Of a DNA stretch of 64,000 bases, positions 24,764 through 34,874 are shown piece after piece. Made by a program: the position numbers and the translations under genes. The notes beneath the pieces were generated by a model, which did no database searches, had not been told where the DNA came from, and saw nothing but the letters and a program-made list of their open reading frames with translations. The number at the start of each line of letters is the position of its first letter. The stretch's first letter is position 1. The DNA is from Planctomycetota bacterium (GTDB lineage: Bacteria; Planctomycetota; Phycisphaerae; Phycisphaerales; Phycisphaeraceae): positions 1,612,001-1,676,000 of the forward strand of contig CP066225.1 of the NCBI GenBank assembly GCA_016350165.1, written 5' to 3'.

Positions 24764-26193
24764 ATCTTATCCTTCAACGTTTCTACGCGCACCAAGCGTT
24801 CCATCACATTCTCCTCAAATACATCAACATCCAACCCCTTTCGTTTCGCCAAATGCCATAACACCGTCCCCTCCGTCATCACTGCATTTAAGCACGAATA
24901 ATCCAACGCCCGGCTCCTCTGGAACTGCGCTATATTCTTCAACCACTTCTCAAACCCCTTTTGATCTCCCTCACATATCGCTCGATAACAATTCCACAAC
25001 ATCTTCCCCCTTGCCGATCGACTATTTACAAGCAAACTCTCTAATCGTCGCATAGACTCCTCTTGCCCTTCACCCAACTCACACTTCGCAAACAGAATAT
25101 TAAAATAGTACTCTGCTTTTTTCGCAGCATAATTCCCCTCATCAAACGGCAAATCTTCACCTGGCCATTCCAATAATTTTCCAATCGCATCATCATCACC
25201 CAACACATACGCAAACATTAACCCCAAACGATACGTCTCACTCCAATCCAATTCCACTCGACAATCAGTTCGACTCCACTTCCGCATTTCATCATCAAAA
25301 TCATTCAAAAAACCTACATGCTCATCACGCCAACCGCCAAATAAATATTCGATCACACACGCCACAGCTCGCTCACCATAATGCATTCCCTCGCCGCATG
25401 TAAGTAATTCTAAATGATGATAAATTGAAATACTTGCAGTTAGCTGTACATCTGATTCTCGACAAAATTGCTGATCAAAATTCTTATCATAAACACCATG
25501 ACGTTCTTCATAATGTTCATAATTTTGTTTCGCGATATCAAGCCATTTAACATCAATCCCTAATCGCCGCCACCGTTGTGTTTTATCCAACCACGCTTCT
25601 TCATTCTTTCGCTTCCTCTCTTTTTTTTCCTTCAACCCATTCTCATAACGCCGCATCGTCTCAACGTATATCGCCTGTTTTTTCTCCTCACCAACTAGCG
25701 TACCCATTACATCTGCAATAATCTTAATCCCCTCATCCACTTCATCTGACATTAAAATTAACGCTTCCGAATTTTTTTCACCATCCAAATCAAATTCCGG
25801 CAACTCACCAAGCTCAAGACCATCCACCCAATCAAACCGCCTCTTAATCTGTGGATCAAATAGCGGACAACCATATGCCGCCATCACCCCAACGATCTTC
25901 GACTTCACCTTTTCTTTAATCCAGCCACGAAAATAAAAACTAAGATCCTGTCGCATTCGGCCCGCAATGATCTCTATACTCCCCTTATCCACCTCAATCA
26001 GCATATCACGATCACCAACCCCCAATTCAATTTCATACTCAACCAACGCATCATTCATCGACTCAAATATCTCATCCAAAGGCAAAACATCCAGCGTATC
26101 AATCACACCACAATCTTTACGCAGCATGTCATAAACAACCACCGCCTCATCCATTGCCGCATTTTGCTTCCAGAAAGAATATTCATAACTCAT
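24760..26193 (-). CDS. Large hypothetical cytosolic protein
   Basis: 477 residues, no signal peptide or membrane helix. The N-terminal third holds an alpha/beta segment (VEVDKGSIEII-like pattern IEVDKGSIEIIAGRMRQDL), the middle a charged region (EKKERKRKNEEAW), and the last 250 residues are helical, with repeat-like AEYYFNILFAKCELGEG and RAICEGDQKGFEKWL segments. The helical part resembles in style the Imm49-type immunity proteins, but I would not assign it. The ribosome site before ATG 26193 is weak; ATG 26154 (M14) is possible. It lies upstream of no obvious toxin gene. Confidence 0.65.
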   Translation of the reverse strand: MSYEYSFWKQNAAMDEAVVVYDMLRKDCGVIDTLDVLPLDEIFESMNDALVEYEIELGVGDRDMLIEVDKGSIEIIAGRMRQDLSFYFRGWIKEKVKSKIVGVMAAYGCPLFDPQIKRRFDWVDGLELGELPEFDLDGEKNSEALILMSDEVDEGIKIIADVMGTLVGEEKKQAIYVETMRRYENGLKEKKERKRKNEEAWLDKTQRWRRLGIDVKWLDIAKQNYEHYEERHGVYDKNFDQQFCRESDVQLTASISIYHHLELLTCGEGMHYGERAVACVIEYLFGGWRDEHVGFLNDFDDEMRKWSRTDCRVELDWSETYRLGLMFAYVLGDDDAIGKLLEWPGEDLPFDEGNYAAKKAEYYFNILFAKCELGEGQEESMRRLESLLVNSRSARGKMLWNCYRAICEGDQKGFEKWLKNIAQFQRSRALDYSCLNAVMTEGTVLWHLAKRKGLDVDVFEENVMERLVRVETLKDKI

Positions 26194-26330
26194 GGTTTAT
26201 TCTCGAGACATTGCCAAAAAACCGAAACATGATCCATGCAATTGTATTGAACCCACTCCTACATACAACAAAAAAGCCACAACCGATCTCTAATCAGCCG
26301 CGGCTCCCTAACTATCACTTCAATTTCATT

Positions 26331-26567
26331 TCACGCACACATTGCGCATCGCCCTAACGCAGCACCCATCTCTGTCAGATCTTCACCCTTACAAGACGGG
26401 CATTGCTGTTCTTCAACAACCACTTTAGGCTTCCGTTTCAGCAACTTCTTCAAATCGCTCACGCGTTTACCCTTCACCCACCAAACCATAGCACCATCTA
26501 ACTCGCGCATAGCATCCATCATTGCTCGCGATTCAACAACACCCATCAAGTTATTTCCAAAATACAT
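26331..26567 (-). CDS. Small zinc-finger-like hypothetical protein
   Basis: 78 residues. The N-terminal half is helical (ESRAMMDAMRELDGAMVWWVKG) and probably structural; the C-terminal half has two Cys pairs, CPSC and CAMC, about 17 residues apart, forming a likely zinc ribbon. AGGAG seven bases before ATG 26567 strongly supports a real gene. There is no membrane segment. It is about 140 bases upstream of the large hypothetical at 24760-26193 on the same strand. Confidence 0.65.
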   Translation of the reverse strand: MYFGNNLMGVVESRAMMDAMRELDGAMVWWVKGKRVSDLKKLLKRKPKVVVEEQQCPSCKGEDLTEMGAALGRCAMCA

Positions 26568-27024
26568 AATCGTATCTCCTGTTTTTTCGTATCAACAACC
26601 GCGCATCCGCCGCGCCGATCCTGCAAACAATCACAAAACCGCCGCCACACGCAGCACACCGAAAAAGACCAATAGCCCTTCAATCAAAGCGACTATCCAA
26701 ATCAGCATTGATCTCTAACCGTTGATTATTCTCTTGTCATCAGTGACCAACACCACCCCCAAACAAACCGCACCCAACCTCCCCTTCCAACAACCTTATC
26801 GACGAGAAGAATACCCATCCTTTATGAGCATTCGATATGCATCATATTCAAGTCTTGTAAATTCTTAAACTATTATCCATAACAGACAATCACTATTTCA
26901 CTACAACCCATCATCTTAATCAATCTCAATTTAGTGATTAATTCTATCTGGATTCTACGGCAAATTAAAAAGGAGGCTGGAATATTACCAACCTCCTTTA
27001 TTACCTTTTAACAGATCATTTATA
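26568..27024. other. Intergenic region without a gene
   Basis: About 450 bases. It holds an imperfect copy of the CTAATC-type palindrome (CTAACC-GTT-GATTAT, 26715-26729) and the terminator at 26969-26999. I see nothing else. Confidence 0.6.
26969..26999 (-). terminator. Terminator of the secreted hydrolase-like gene
   Basis: AAAGGAGG (26969-26976) pairs with CCTCCTTT (26992-26999). On the minus strand the stem is followed by TT and an AT-rich stretch. Confidence 0.7.
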
Positions 27025-28917
27025 TTATTCGATATAATTCCTTGCCTTTAGATCATCAATCTGACTATTTTTATCATATGCATATACATACCAACCATTA
27101 AATGAATCGTTACTCGTACCTGTAGATAGATGCAATGGAACTGATGTTAAATATTCCACAACACTATCCGTTGCTTCATTATCGAAAGTTAAGGCAGTCC
27201 AACCAGTCTCTCCCAAGGTCAAATTTCGAATCGACCATTTACCAATTCCAACAGTATTCTCTGGATGCTCAACTACTAATTTAACTTCATACCAATTATT
27301 GGCATTAATACTATAATTATTGGCTTTATACATATCGCCATTACTTATAAACGGCCGTACTTTAAAAGATCCCCAATAAAAAATACTTAATGGTCCCTGC
27401 CGTTGCCAGCCAACTCCATTAATTGGATTCTCGGTTTCATCCTCATCTATCACAACCGGCGCAAAACCTACACCATTCCCCCCTACCATCTTCGCATAAT
27501 AAACGCCTATATCATCTGACTCTAATCCAGTTTTGCCACCAAACACCCAAGCCTTAGGCGTATAACCACTATCCACCGGTGTTAGCACTTTGTCTGAATT
27601 ATGTCCTGAATACGCTGAATTCTTAACGCAATATTCTATTCCATCAGGACCATTTACACCTAAAGTATCCAATTGCCATCCAATAGGAAATTCTTCAAAA
27701 TCAACATCCATCTTACTTGATACTAATATCTTGAACATCTTATGTGTACCCGTTGCTATTATCTGATCTTCATCAAATTCATAAGGAATTTGCTCTGGAA
27801 AATTAACAATATGATCAGCATCACTCAGATTAGAAACCAAACAACGAATAACATTTCCTTTTCGTACTGCCGAATATATTACGCCGCTTGTCTTATCTGT
27901 ATCTAAAATTAAGTATTCACTATCACTCGTAGAATCAAAAAAGCCATCCAACTCTTCCCACGCTGCTTTCATTTCTAATCGGTATTCGGAATTAGTCAGT
28001 GACGGAATTCCCGAAGCCAAAGAATAATATCCATCAGCACCCCGTAATCTCATATGCTGCAACAGAGCTTTACGATCTTCAACATTAGGCTCTGGAGCAT
28101 CATAATTATCCCATGACACAAAACCTGCAATCCACGGTATCAACACTTGCCCTTCTGGCAAATTCTTCTTTGCTGATGACAATCGCTCAATTGGTGCCCA
28201 AAACACGCTACTCCTGACATTCGGAGTTTTATAATCATCCCATATATAAGATCCACTATGAACCGAAAAATATTCGTACGGATAAGGGTTGGGCATCGCC
28301 ACATTAAGACCAGACACATCAACGTTAAACTGCGCAGCCTTCATGAACAGGCCATGTTCCTTCACTCGATTTGGCGTATGACCATTTTTACGTTCAGCAG
28401 GATCTGGATTCTGCATATTATTCCAATGACGACTCAAATCTACAGGTGCCGCAAATGCACTATATTGCCCTATTTTTGCCTTATTAATTAATGGATTCGG
28501 ATGATTACGAATCAAACTAATCATTGCATCAACATTTTCCCACGTTGTATCACTTTCAAAATCTGAAAACACATAGTCCAACTCAATATCATTATCACTC
28601 ATCCAATTAATAATCTTACTCAAAGCATCCTTATCTTTTGTACCATCATAAGGCCCCGTATCATTGCGCAACATCACACCAACAATCCCACCAATATCAT
28701 GCTGCTCCTGCCAAAAATCTGTATAGCCACTATATAGTGCACCCCAGTCATGCCCTGCATGAGGAATTGGTGTAACCTCATCTGCAGATTCACCTCTGAC
28801 ACCCCAATCAAATATTGGCACATTCACATTCTCTGCAAGTACACTAGTACCACAAACAGACAAACCTAAACACGCTACTGCCAATAAACTGGAAATAGGA
28901 TAGCGATGCAAAATCAT
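27025..28917 (-). CDS. Secreted protein, probable glycan-active enzyme
   Basis: About 630 residues from ATG 28917, where AAGGGG and a clear Sec signal peptide (core SSLLAVACLGLSVCGT, cleavage near VLAEN) follow; the frame extends 27 residues further upstream, but that part is not signal-like. The N-terminal 330 residues read like an alpha/beta barrel with acidic strand ends (DYVFSDFESDTTWENV, IPWIAGFVSWDNYD). The last 200 residues (VDFEEFPIGWQLDT, then WYEVKLVVEHP) look like a beta-sandwich of the concanavalin type. No family is assigned. The gene is AT-richer than its neighbours. A role in polysaccharide degradation is inferred from the architecture and the surrounding genes. Confidence 0.65.
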   Translation of the reverse strand: MILHRYPISSLLAVACLGLSVCGTSVLAENVNVPIFDWGVRGESADEVTPIPHAGHDWGALYSGYTDFWQEQHDIGGIVGVMLRNDTGPYDGTKDKDALSKIINWMSDNDIELDYVFSDFESDTTWENVDAMISLIRNHPNPLINKAKIGQYSAFAAPVDLSRHWNNMQNPDPAERKNGHTPNRVKEHGLFMKAAQFNVDVSGLNVAMPNPYPYEYFSVHSGSYIWDDYKTPNVRSSVFWAPIERLSSAKKNLPEGQVLIPWIAGFVSWDNYDAPEPNVEDRKALLQHMRLRGADGYYSLASGIPSLTNSEYRLEMKAAWEELDGFFDSTSDSEYLILDTDKTSGVIYSAVRKGNVIRCLVSNLSDADHIVNFPEQIPYEFDEDQIIATGTHKMFKILVSSKMDVDFEEFPIGWQLDTLGVNGPDGIEYCVKNSAYSGHNSDKVLTPVDSGYTPKAWVFGGKTGLESDDIGVYYAKMVGGNGVGFAPVVIDEDETENPINGVGWQRQGPLSIFYWGSFKVRPFISNGDMYKANNYSINANNWYEVKLVVEHPENTVGIGKWSIRNLTLGETGWTALTFDNEATDSVVEYLTSVPLHLSTGTSNDSFNGWYVYAYDKNSQIDDLKARNYIE

Positions 28918-29150
28918 ATTTTGCCCCTTATCGAAAATACATAATAGATCTAAATGAAATGAAGAACTGATAACAATACACCGATAATATTCATCCAAAA
29001 TTCATTTCGCAAGAAGAATTTATGAATAAGCATTCACCGATTATTTTCATAATATTCCAGAAATCTAAACCTATAATTATTAACATTTAATATATTAAGA
29101 TAACAACAAACAAAACCAACAATATCTTGCACATACGACAAACACTATAA

Positions 29151-29181
29151 ATAAGGCCACCAATAGTATTGGCGGCCTTAT
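29151..29181 (-). terminator. Terminator after the SulP gene
   Basis: Nested stem ATAAGGCC (29151-29158) with GGCCTTAT (29174-29181), enclosing CCAAT...ATTGG. On the minus strand it is followed by TTTAT, 35 bases after the stop at 29217. Confidence 0.75.
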
Positions 29182-29216
29182 CAACGTTATGTGCTATCAT
29201 TTTTGTTATCAATAAA

Positions 29217-30956
29217 CTAGGCTAACCTGTCCGTCGCAACGTGGTAGTGCGGGTCGCCCGACACATCAACATCAACCAGATCCCCTGCCTTACTTAGCAA
29301 CGCCTGACATTCCTCACTCAGGTGACGCAGGTGCAATTCCTTACCCTCCGCACGATACTTCTCAGCTAATTTATGAATAGCCTCCATACCCGACTGGTCA
29401 TAAACCCGTGAGTAATAGAAATCAATAATTGTCATCTGCGGATCGCTCTTCGGATCAAACATTGATCTAAAACTATGCACCGAACCAAAAAACAACGGGC
29501 CATGCATCTGATAAACCTTTTGGCCCATCTCATCAAACTTCACATCCGCACCAACATTCGTCGCATGCTTCCATGCAAACACAAGCGCTGAAACAATCAC
29601 ACCCAAAATCACCGCCGTCGCAAGGTCGTGCATGATCGCGGTATAACCTGCAACCAAAACCGTCACGAACAAATCTTCATGTGGCACCTTGTTGAACATC
29701 TTCAAACTGGCCCACTCAAACGTGCCAATCACAACCATGAACATCACGCCCACAAGTGCTGCGATCGGGATCATCTCAATCCAAGGCCCGAGGAACAAAA
29801 CAATGCTCAACAAACCAAGTGATGCAACGATGCCCGACATACGGCCCTTACCACCACTATTAACGTTGATCAGACTCTGACCAATCATCGCACAGCCGCC
29901 CATGCCGCCGAATGCACCACAGACAACATTTGCTAAACCCTGACCAATACATTCTTTATTACCGCGGCCGCGGGTTTCGGTGATCTCATCAATCAGTGAC
30001 AAAGTCATCAGTGATTCAATCAAACCCACGCCTGCGAGGATCAATGAGTATGGGAGCACGATCATGATCGCAGCCCACAACCCTTTAACTGTAAAGGCGT
30101 TATCTGGGAAAATCTGCGGAATGTGCAGCATTGGCAGACCGCCTTTGATTTTCTCTTCCGGGGTCGCTTCGATCGCAGCTGCGATCTGCGCTTCGCTCAG
30201 CTGATCCAAACCCTCAGCTGCTCTAAGTCCTTGCTCGTGTGCTACTTCCAAAGCATGTGTTTCAGCTTTACGCTGCTCTTTAATAACGTTCTGTGCTTTG
30301 ACTGAATCGTTTAGCACATCGTAAACGGTGTTTGCTTTCACGGTTTCGCCGAAGGGCTGATATGCGTTAACACCCAAACCGATGCCGGTGACGACGAGGA
30401 TGGCGACGAGTGACGCAGGAACCGCGCGAGTCAGCTTGGGGAGACCAAAAATGATGCCCATGGTAATGATCACTAACCCCAGCATTAGCCATAGGTTAGG
30501 TCCTGCCAGCCAATGCTTCAGACCATCAGTTCCAAGTGTTTTAAAGGACTCGAATTGAGCCATGAAGATGACGATAGCTAGGCCGTTGACGAACCCGAGC
30601 ATCACTGGATGGGGAACGATTCGGATGAATTTACCCAGCCGGAGGATACCGATGAGGATTTGTATCAGACCCGCGAGAATGACGGCCGCGAAGAGGTATT
30701 CGACGCCATGCATATAGACGAGGGAGACGACGACGACGGCCATGGCGCCGGTGGCGCCGGAGATCATGCCAGGTCTGCCACCGAAAATCGACGTCATAAT
30801 CCCGATCATAAATGCTGAATACAACCCGACTAATGGCGATACACCTGCGACAAAGGCGAAGGCAACGGCCTCGGGAACGAGGGCGAGTGCGACAGTGATG
30901 CCAGAGAGGATGTCATCTTTATAAGATGCGGGTTGTTTGAAGAATAAGCTGAACAT
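29217..30956 (-). CDS. SulP-family inorganic anion transporter with STAS domain
   Basis: 579 residues; inner-membrane sulfate, bicarbonate or other anion transporter. The N-terminal [20 protein letters not shown] (about 20-39), [18 protein letters not shown] and the [20 protein letters not shown] segments are the SulP signature; about 11 hydrophobic helices precede a C-terminal STAS domain (from about 500, [17 protein letters not shown]). A soluble Ala/Glu/Lys-rich insert of about 70 residues (about 203-272) interrupts the membrane domain, which is uncommon. Next to the lyases and sulfatase it may take up released sulfate (inference). AGGAG lies 11 bases before ATG 30956. Confidence 0.92.
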   Translation of the reverse strand: MFSLFFKQPASYKDDILSGITVALALVPEAVAFAFVAGVSPLVGLYSAFMIGIMTSIFGGRPGMISGATGAMAVVVVSLVYMHGVEYLFAAVILAGLIQILIGILRLGKFIRIVPHPVMLGFVNGLAIVIFMAQFESFKTLGTDGLKHWLAGPNLWLMLGLVIITMGIIFGLPKLTRAVPASLVAILVVTGIGLGVNAYQPFGETVKANTVYDVLNDSVKAQNVIKEQRKAETHALEVAHEQGLRAAEGLDQLSEAQIAAAIEATPEEKIKGGLPMLHIPQIFPDNAFTVKGLWAAIMIVLPYSLILAGVGLIESLMTLSLIDEITETRGRGNKECIGQGLANVVCGAFGGMGGCAMIGQSLINVNSGGKGRMSGIVASLGLLSIVLFLGPWIEMIPIAALVGVMFMVVIGTFEWASLKMFNKVPHEDLFVTVLVAGYTAIMHDLATAVILGVIVSALVFAWKHATNVGADVKFDEMGQKVYQMHGPLFFGSVHSFRSMFDPKSDPQMTIIDFYYSRVYDQSGMEAIHKLAEKYRAEGKELHLRHLSEECQALLSKAGDLVDVDVSGDPHYHVATDRLA

Positions 30957-31861
30957 TTGGCGGTCAATCTCCTGCGCGAATCGTGCGCGGTGTCTGGTTT
31001 GCGGGCGGCGAAGCCGTGTTTGGCGATCACTGAATGTAAAAACAGTGATATCAGCCGGTTACGGTGTCTGGCAGGTATGAGAAAGTAGCGATACCGGCCG
31101 CATCCGCAGAGCGGGTTGATGATTGTCAGTTCTGTTTGCTTGGGATTTTTGATCCCACCCTGCCCACCCTTGATTCCCCTCCCGAGGCTATCCCCGTAGA
31201 TCCCCTTGTTACTTAACCTATTGTTTTAGCAATAGTTAAGCCACGCACCACCCATCCCATTTCTCCTCCTGAATCCTCCAGTTCCCCGCCTTTGTCCCCC
31301 CTCAATTCCACCCCGGTGGCATCTTTCTCCGCCGAGATAAAACCCCTCAATCCGACCCACTAACTCGAGCCGAGTTGAGGTGGGAATATACTCGGCTGAG
31401 GGGGCTGGGTCAAAGTTGCGGGGCGGTGGAACGGCGGTATGAGCGAGTGGATTTTGGGGTTTGAAGGCGGCGCATTTTTGCGCACAAAATTTCCACACGG
31501 CGCTCACATGATGTTATAAACCTTGTGTTTGCTTTGGGTTGCGGTTTGGGGAAAAGTACGACAATGGGGATTGAAGTGAAAATTAGAAAATGCACGAAAT
31601 GGGCAGAGAATGATCAGAAACGTGCGGAAACAGGTCAGGTTTGGCTAGAAATGGTGAGTTTTTAATGAGAAACGGACAGTCAATATCAAAACGTGCGCGC
31701 GGGGTATGCAGAAGGGATCGGTGGATTGTGCGCGCTTTTTATTTACCACTGGCACTTAGCCGCAAATTTAAATAATTAACTAATAGATTTTGGTTTCTCA
31801 ATTTGTTAATTTGTTCTTCACCAATCATGACGATTCACATACCACATAGGGGTCAAATACG
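30957..31861. other. Intergenic region with palindrome and inverted copy of the decamer tract (island II)
   Basis: About 900 bases with no supportable gene. CTTAACCTATTG (31212-31223) pairs with CAATAGTTAAG (31230-31240), one bulge, around a TTTTAG loop. From about 31560 to 31720 the plus strand shows GAAATGG/GAAACGG units spaced about 10-12 bases, the reverse complement of the CCATTTC tracts at about 6220 and 56590. CGTGCGCGCG near 31691 and TGCGCGC near 31727 echo the CGCGCGCACAAA motif of the other islands. Confidence 0.55.
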
Positions 31862-32953
31862 ATGGATTTAGTTGATCGCATTGCAGATATATCCAAACGA
31901 CTGAATGCCAACAAAGACTTACTGACAACAGAAGAGGCCACAAAGAATGCATTGGTTATGCCATTCCTTGCTGCCTTGGAGTATGACGTATTCAATCCAC
32001 AAGAAGTTGTACCTGAATTTGTAGCTGACGTTGGCATCAAGAAAGGGGAGAAGGTTGATTATGCCATTGTTATAGATGGCAAACCAATGATCTTGATAGA
32101 GTGTAAAAAGTTCGGTACTGATCTGGCAGACTGTCATGCATCGCAGCTATACCGCTACTTCAACACTACTAAAGCTCGCTTTGGTGTACTTACCAATGGT
32201 CAGGAATATCAATTCTTTTCTGATCTTGAAACGCCGAATGTTATGGATAAACGTGCTTTTTTAGATTTCAGTATTTCAGATATAAATGATCATCTCATCA
32301 CCGAAATTAAAAAATTCTGCAGGTCGTCATTTAATTTAGATGTCATACTATCTAATGCATCTGAGTTGAAATACAAAAAGGTCATCAAACGGTATTTTGC
32401 TGAAGAATGGGTAAACCCAAGTGAGGAATTTGTACGGCTGATGACAGGCAGAGCATTTTCGGGTCGATTAACACAAACTGTTCTCCAGCAATTCAACTTA
32501 ATTGTCAAGAGTGCATTCAGTGAATTTGTGAGCGAACGAATTAACGAACGTTTAGATGCAGCAAAAGTCGCGGACAAGCAAACAACTAAATCAGAAAACC
32601 AAAACGAAGAAAAAGATACCGAAAACTCACAGGTTGAAGAGTCTGCTATTGAGACAACGGCAGATGAACTACTAGGATTTAATATTGTCCGTGCGATATG
32701 CGCCAAACATGTTGATGTTAATCGCATAGTTATGCGCGATACTCAAAGCTATTGTGGGATTTTATTTGATGACAATAACCGCAAGCCAATATGCCGACTG
32801 TACTTTAATACATCTAAAAAACAAATCGGTATCATTGATGATAGTAAAAACACTTCAAAGCAGCCGATAAACAGTGTTGATGATATATATGCATATTCTG
32901 AACAAATAATTGAATCATTAAATAGATATATAGAAATATCACAAGAAGTATAA
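31862..32953 (+). CDS. Orphan restriction-endonuclease-like protein, HsdR N-terminal (PD-(D/E)XK) type
   Basis: 363 residues. The N-terminal half matches the type I restriction enzyme R-protein N-terminal nuclease module: KNALVMPFLAALEYDVFNP, then Asp 67 in EKVDYAIV and the E-x-K pair in MILIECKKFG (Glu 80, Lys 82), then YFNTTKARFGVLTNGQEYQFF. The C-terminal part is a separate domain after an acidic Gln/Glu-rich linker (about residues 235-262) that could bind nucleic acid or a partner. No helicase, methyltransferase or specificity gene is nearby, so it is not a complete restriction system. The gene and its flanks are AT-rich, suggesting acquisition. AGGGG about nine bases upstream supports the start. 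Confidence 0.82.
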   Translation: MDLVDRIADISKRLNANKDLLTTEEATKNALVMPFLAALEYDVFNPQEVVPEFVADVGIKKGEKVDYAIVIDGKPMILIECKKFGTDLADCHASQLYRYFNTTKARFGVLTNGQEYQFFSDLETPNVMDKRAFLDFSISDINDHLITEIKKFCRSSFNLDVILSNASELKYKKVIKRYFAEEWVNPSEEFVRLMTGRAFSGRLTQTVLQQFNLIVKSAFSEFVSERINERLDAAKVADKQTTKSENQNEEKDTENSQVEESAIETTADELLGFNIVRAICAKHVDVNRIVMRDTQSYCGILFDDNNRKPICRLYFNTSKKQIGIIDDSKNTSKQPINSVDDIYAYSEQIIESLNRYIEISQEV

Positions 32954-32982
32954 CACGCCATCTAAGCAACGATTAATAACAT

Positions 32983-33010
32983 AAGACTTGTCTTTGACAG
33001 GTCTTTTTAT
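32983..33010 (+). terminator. Intrinsic terminator after the HsdR_N-type gene
   Basis: AAGACTTGTC (32983-32992) pairs with GACAGGTCTT (32996-33005, one G-T pair) across TTT, followed by more T. Confidence 0.8.
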
Positions 33011-33144
33011 CAATTTCCATAACTAAAATAACTATCAATAAATACAGTATCCTCAACGAGGCCGGATTGGCCTTTGAGGTTGTGAGCGAAAGATTGGTAA
33101 GGATTTTGGGCTTGAGGTTTGTGTGTTTGTTATTTAGAGAGAAT

Positions 33145-33225
33145 GTTTCACTTAAACGTATCGTTAGTTGATGGATGAACGATTTGGTTGAGTTGTTTCA
33201 CTATAATGTATCGTTGGTTGATAAG
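33145..33225 (-). repeat. DR1 repeats, two inverted copies
   Basis: Copies at about 33145-33174 and 33192-33225 read GTTTCACTTAAACGTATCGT and GTTTCACTATAATGTATCGT on the plus strand, the reverse complement of the DR1 core. They lie between the nuclease gene and the convergent GNAT gene. Confidence 0.7.
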
Positions 33226-33281
33226 TATGAGATTGTCAAACCATTTGCGTAGGATGGGTTTATCGTGCTTGAAGATTATAT

Positions 33282-33296
33282 CTAATCGTTGATTAG
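33282..33296. repeat. CTAATC-GTT-GATTAG palindrome over a stop codon
   Basis: Perfect arms. The complement of CTA at 33282-33284 is the TAG stop of the GNAT gene. Confidence 0.8.
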
Positions 33297-34040
33297 TACA
33301 TAGTTTTTGATGGTGTATTGGGTTTGGAAGCCGAGGCGCTGGTAGATGTGGAGGCCGAGGGGGGAGGCTTGGAGGGTGGCGTATTTGGAGCCTTGCGAGA
33401 GGGAGATATTGAGGAGGTGGCGCATGATTTGTTCGGCGTGGCCTTGGCGTCGTGCGGAGGGGATGATGCCGAGACAGTGGAAGCCTGAGATTTTTGATTC
33501 GGGTTGTGTGTAGAGAACTGCTGTTCCGATGGGTTGGTCGTTGAGAGTGGCTAGGTAGAAGTCGACGTCTTTGGATTCGAGAAGCAGTTTGGGGTGAATA
33601 AAATAATTGAAAGATGAGGGGTAGATGTCGGCCCATTGATTGGCTTGTGATTCGGTTGTGACGCGGATCATGTTGAGGTTGGTTTGGGTTGTAAAAGATT
33701 GGGTGAGCTGCAGAGTCATGCCTGCTTGTTCGAACTGAGGATTGAAGTTATGTGATTCAAGTAGCGCTTCATCGGTTGGATTGAATGGTGTATCGAATAG
33801 CGGAAAACGTAATGGTTTTGACGATGACGTTAGTTGGGTTTTAATTTTTGCGAGCAGTTCAGGGGTGAGTAGTTTTGAGGTTGGGTTAAGCCAAAGACGG
33901 TTGGGCCAATCAGAATCATCGATGAGACTGTACTGATAGTCGGGTGTTGTGTGGAGTGAGTTGAAGGGTGCGGAGACAGCTTGCCAAAGCGAGGTGAGGT
34001 TATCGATGTTGGCCTGGATGATGTTATTGGTGTTTGGCAT
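33282..34040 (-). CDS. GNAT-family N-acetyltransferase
   Basis: 252 residues from ATG 34040, which follows the upstream gene's stop by seven bases; the frame extends upstream to 34079, inside that gene. The C-terminal half is a GNAT fold: AVLYTQPESKISGFHCLGI, the acetyl-CoA loop ARRQGHAEQIMRHLL (matching the R/Q-x-x-G-x-G/A motif) and YQRLGFQTQYTIKNYVL. The N-terminal 110 residues are a degenerate second domain, as in two-domain GNAT proteins. The substrate is unknown. It is probably co-transcribed with the YdcZ-type gene. Confidence 0.85.
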   Translation of the reverse strand: MPNTNNIIQANIDNLTSLWQAVSAPFNSLHTTPDYQYSLIDDSDWPNRLWLNPTSKLLTPELLAKIKTQLTSSSKPLRFPLFDTPFNPTDEALLESHNFNPQFEQAGMTLQLTQSFTTQTNLNMIRVTTESQANQWADIYPSSFNYFIHPKLLLESKDVDFYLATLNDQPIGTAVLYTQPESKISGFHCLGIIPSARRQGHAEQIMRHLLNISLSQGSKYATLQASPLGLHIYQRLGFQTQYTIKNYVLIND

Positions 34041-34047
34041 GGCTTTA

Positions 34048-34503
34048 TTATTTGTGATTAACGAGAAGGATTCCAGCAATCATTGCGGAGATGCCAATGA
34101 TTTTTTTAAGAGTGATGGGCTCGACGGGAAGGTTTAGCCAACCGAAGTGACCTGCGATGACAGAGAAAACGAGTTGGCCGCAAAGGCCGAGAGAGATCAT
34201 GGTGGAGATACCGAGCTTTGGGATGGTGTAGTAGTAGAGGCTGATACCGAGGACGCTGAAGAGGCCGCCTGCGAACCAAAGGTAGGGTGGGATTTGTTTG
34301 AGCTCTGTGAGTGATGGGATGTGTTTGGTGCTTAGTACGAAGAAGGTGAGGACGATGGCGATGATGGAGCTGCTTAGGAATGCGATGACGGAGGCTAGGA
34401 GTGGATGTTTGAGGAGAACGCCGAGGTGGGCGTTGAGACCACCTTGCGCGGCGAGGCAGACGCCACCGATGAAAGCGATGATGGAAAGTGTAAATTGATT
34501 CAT
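34048..34503 (-). CDS. DMT-superfamily (YdcZ/DUF606-type) membrane protein
   Basis: 151 residues with five predicted membrane helices: LSIIAFIGGVCLAAQGGLNA at the N-terminus, then ASVIAFLSSSIIAIVLTFFV, PYLWFAGGLFSVLGISLYYY, STMISLGLCGQLVFSVIAGH and a last helix ending LLVNHK. The AAQGGLNAxLG start and the DHFGWL-like GHFGWL segment are typical of the short YdcZ family, which often works as paired half-size transporters. Only one half gene is present. A GGTAAC-N6-GTTAC palindrome (34512-34527) lies in its upstream region. Confidence 0.8.
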   Translation of the reverse strand: MNQFTLSIIAFIGGVCLAAQGGLNAHLGVLLKHPLLASVIAFLSSSIIAIVLTFFVLSTKHIPSLTELKQIPPYLWFAGGLFSVLGISLYYYTIPKLGISTMISLGLCGQLVFSVIAGHFGWLNLPVEPITLKKIIGISAMIAGILLVNHK

Positions 34504-34874
34504 AATGACTAGGTAACTGATTGGTTACTTATTTTTATTTCGAGAAATTGGCGATTTGAAGAATATTGTGAAATGTAAGTTTCATAAGTGATTTAAAGTG
34601 GAATGGCATTTGATGTGTTGCGAATAATATACAGCGGATGATTAGACGGTAGCTAATTTTATAGAAAAGAGGACAAATAGGAGATTGGTCGTTGTATGGA
34701 TGATAGGGCTGATTATGTCGTGAATGAGATACGACTTATAAGGCGTAGAGTTTAAGTAAACTGCAATTTCCTTGAAGCTTGAGCGTGAGTGGTTTAAGCT
34801 GCAAATATACGTATTTTCTAGTGTTTTTTGCAATCTTTGCAGCGATAAGTTTACTTTAACTCAAGGTGTATGTG
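34504..34874. other. Divergent intergenic region
   Basis: About 370 AT-rich bases between divergent genes. It holds GGTAAC-TGATTG-GTTAC (34512-34528), a probable operator for one of the flanking genes, and GATTAG...CTAAT near 34639-34658. No gene is seen. Confidence 0.5.

Noticed and set aside
24760-26193. Immunity protein of a polymorphic toxin system
   Set aside because: The helical C-terminal part is only loosely reminiscent of Imm49, and no toxin or secretion-linked gene is adjacent.
31748-31763. Sigma-54-like promoter (TGGCAC...GC) before the HsdR_N gene
   Set aside because: The -12 element reads CCGCA and not TTGCA with correct spacing, and no enhancer-binding regulator is nearby.
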